This document shows, in pieces, positions 43,499-43,831 of a DNA stretch of 43,831 nucleotides. The DNA comes from a virus. Numbering within the stretch: position 1 is the stretch's first letter; every line of letters starts with the position of its first letter. The position numbers were made by a program, and so were the translations under genes. The notes beneath the pieces are model-generated. The model was not told the origin of the DNA, made no database searches, and saw only the letters and a program-made list of their open reading frames with translations. The stretch lies in IMG/VR virus record IMGVR_UViG_3300032213_002319, positions 1 to 43,831 of that record. One strand, given 5' to 3'.

Positions 43499-43831
43499 TT
43501 AAAACAACTCGGCGGCGCGAGCGAAGAAAAATCCGCCCGGCCACGGGGTTCCGATGTCTCCATCTTCGGTAACCTCCATCAGCAGTGTTTCCTGCTGGGG
43601 GCTGTGCATAACAGCGAGAACCAGCTTGTCGGGGGGAAGGATGCCCTCACGCACCCGGCGCAAAAGCCGGAGCACAAGGAACTCCGCGAAGATGGTGGAG
43701 ACGTGAACAGTCCACGCTTCGTCCATTGCACGGTGAATGAGCGAGTCGGCCAGTTCAAGCCACTGCTGGGGCTGGGCGAACAAACTCAACCTCACGCCGT
43801 TGATGGTGCATGACGCGAGGGGTGAGACTTG
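43499..43831 (-). CDS. Protein of unknown function (5' end outside window)
   Basis: The frame stays open to the right edge, so the start lies outside or is the GTG at 43795. The visible part includes S-C-T-I-N-G-V-R-L-S-L-F, then a helix W-L-E-L-A-D-S-L-I-H-R-A-M-D-E-A-W, and near the end M-E-V-T-E-D-G-D-I-G-T-P-W. No family recognised. A dispersed palindrome begins 2 bases beyond its stop. Confidence 0.6.
   Translation of the reverse strand, partial: QVSPLASCTINGVRLSLFAQPQQWLELADSLIHRAMDEAWTVHVSTIFAEFLVLRLLRRVREGILPPDKLVLAVMHSPQQETLLMEVTEDGDIGTPWPGGFFFARAAELF

Overview
The window is one piece of a tailed double-stranded DNA bacteriophage genome, GC-rich (about 60% by eye), with nothing that looks like host chromosome. 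The left two thirds (1-31148) is read entirely from the + strand and holds the virion and lysis genes. The right third (31167-43831) is read entirely from the - strand and holds small accessory or early genes. The two blocks converge at about 31150. Both outermost genes run off the window. No large terminase, DNA polymerase, RNA polymerase, integrase or clear lysogeny gene is visible, so this is not the whole genome. The layout of portal, scaffold-like protein, capsid, tail proteins and then one giant gene, with a MoxR-type ATPase and a vWA protein on the other strand, recalls N4-like podoviruses (Schitoviridae). The giant protein shows no RNA polymerase motif that I can find, so that kinship is only suggested.

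Left to right on the + strand: the end of a glycosyltransferase-like protein; portal; a small head protein; a scaffold-like coiled-coil protein with Ala/Pro repeats; major capsid protein followed by a strong intrinsic terminator; two small head or decoration candidates; a fibre-like protein with a signal peptide; a membrane/lipoprotein-like protein and a peptidoglycan-acting candidate (probable lysis pair); a large tail or receptor-binding protein with FN3 and four Ig-like repeats; several structural proteins; an Ala-rich protein with two copies of the motif seen near the ends of tape measure proteins; an internal protein; a 4201-residue virion protein with two intact and one degenerate zincin-like modules; and a Cys-rich zinc-binding candidate.

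The - strand block is a chain of short genes, most joined by 4-base ATGA stop/start overlaps. It includes a helix-turn-helix protein (possible small terminase), a deoxynucleoside monophosphate kinase, a Phage-ABA-sandwich-like protein, an Ala-repeat protein, and an AAA+ ATPase / HExxH metallopeptidase / vWA triad.

The most unusual signal is a dispersed 17-bp palindrome, consensus TGTTGCRNNNYGCAACR, in 18 copies across 3211-43496. It lies inside genes on both strands as well as between genes. Inside genes it is read in only two frames, as L-Q-x-A-T or V-A-x-R-N. In the - strand block it often sits at or just after the end of a gene, before an A-rich leader and the next ATG. Nearly all genes lack a Shine-Dalgarno sequence. 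The host is therefore probably a Gram-negative group with SD-independent initiation, but it cannot be named from this sequence.
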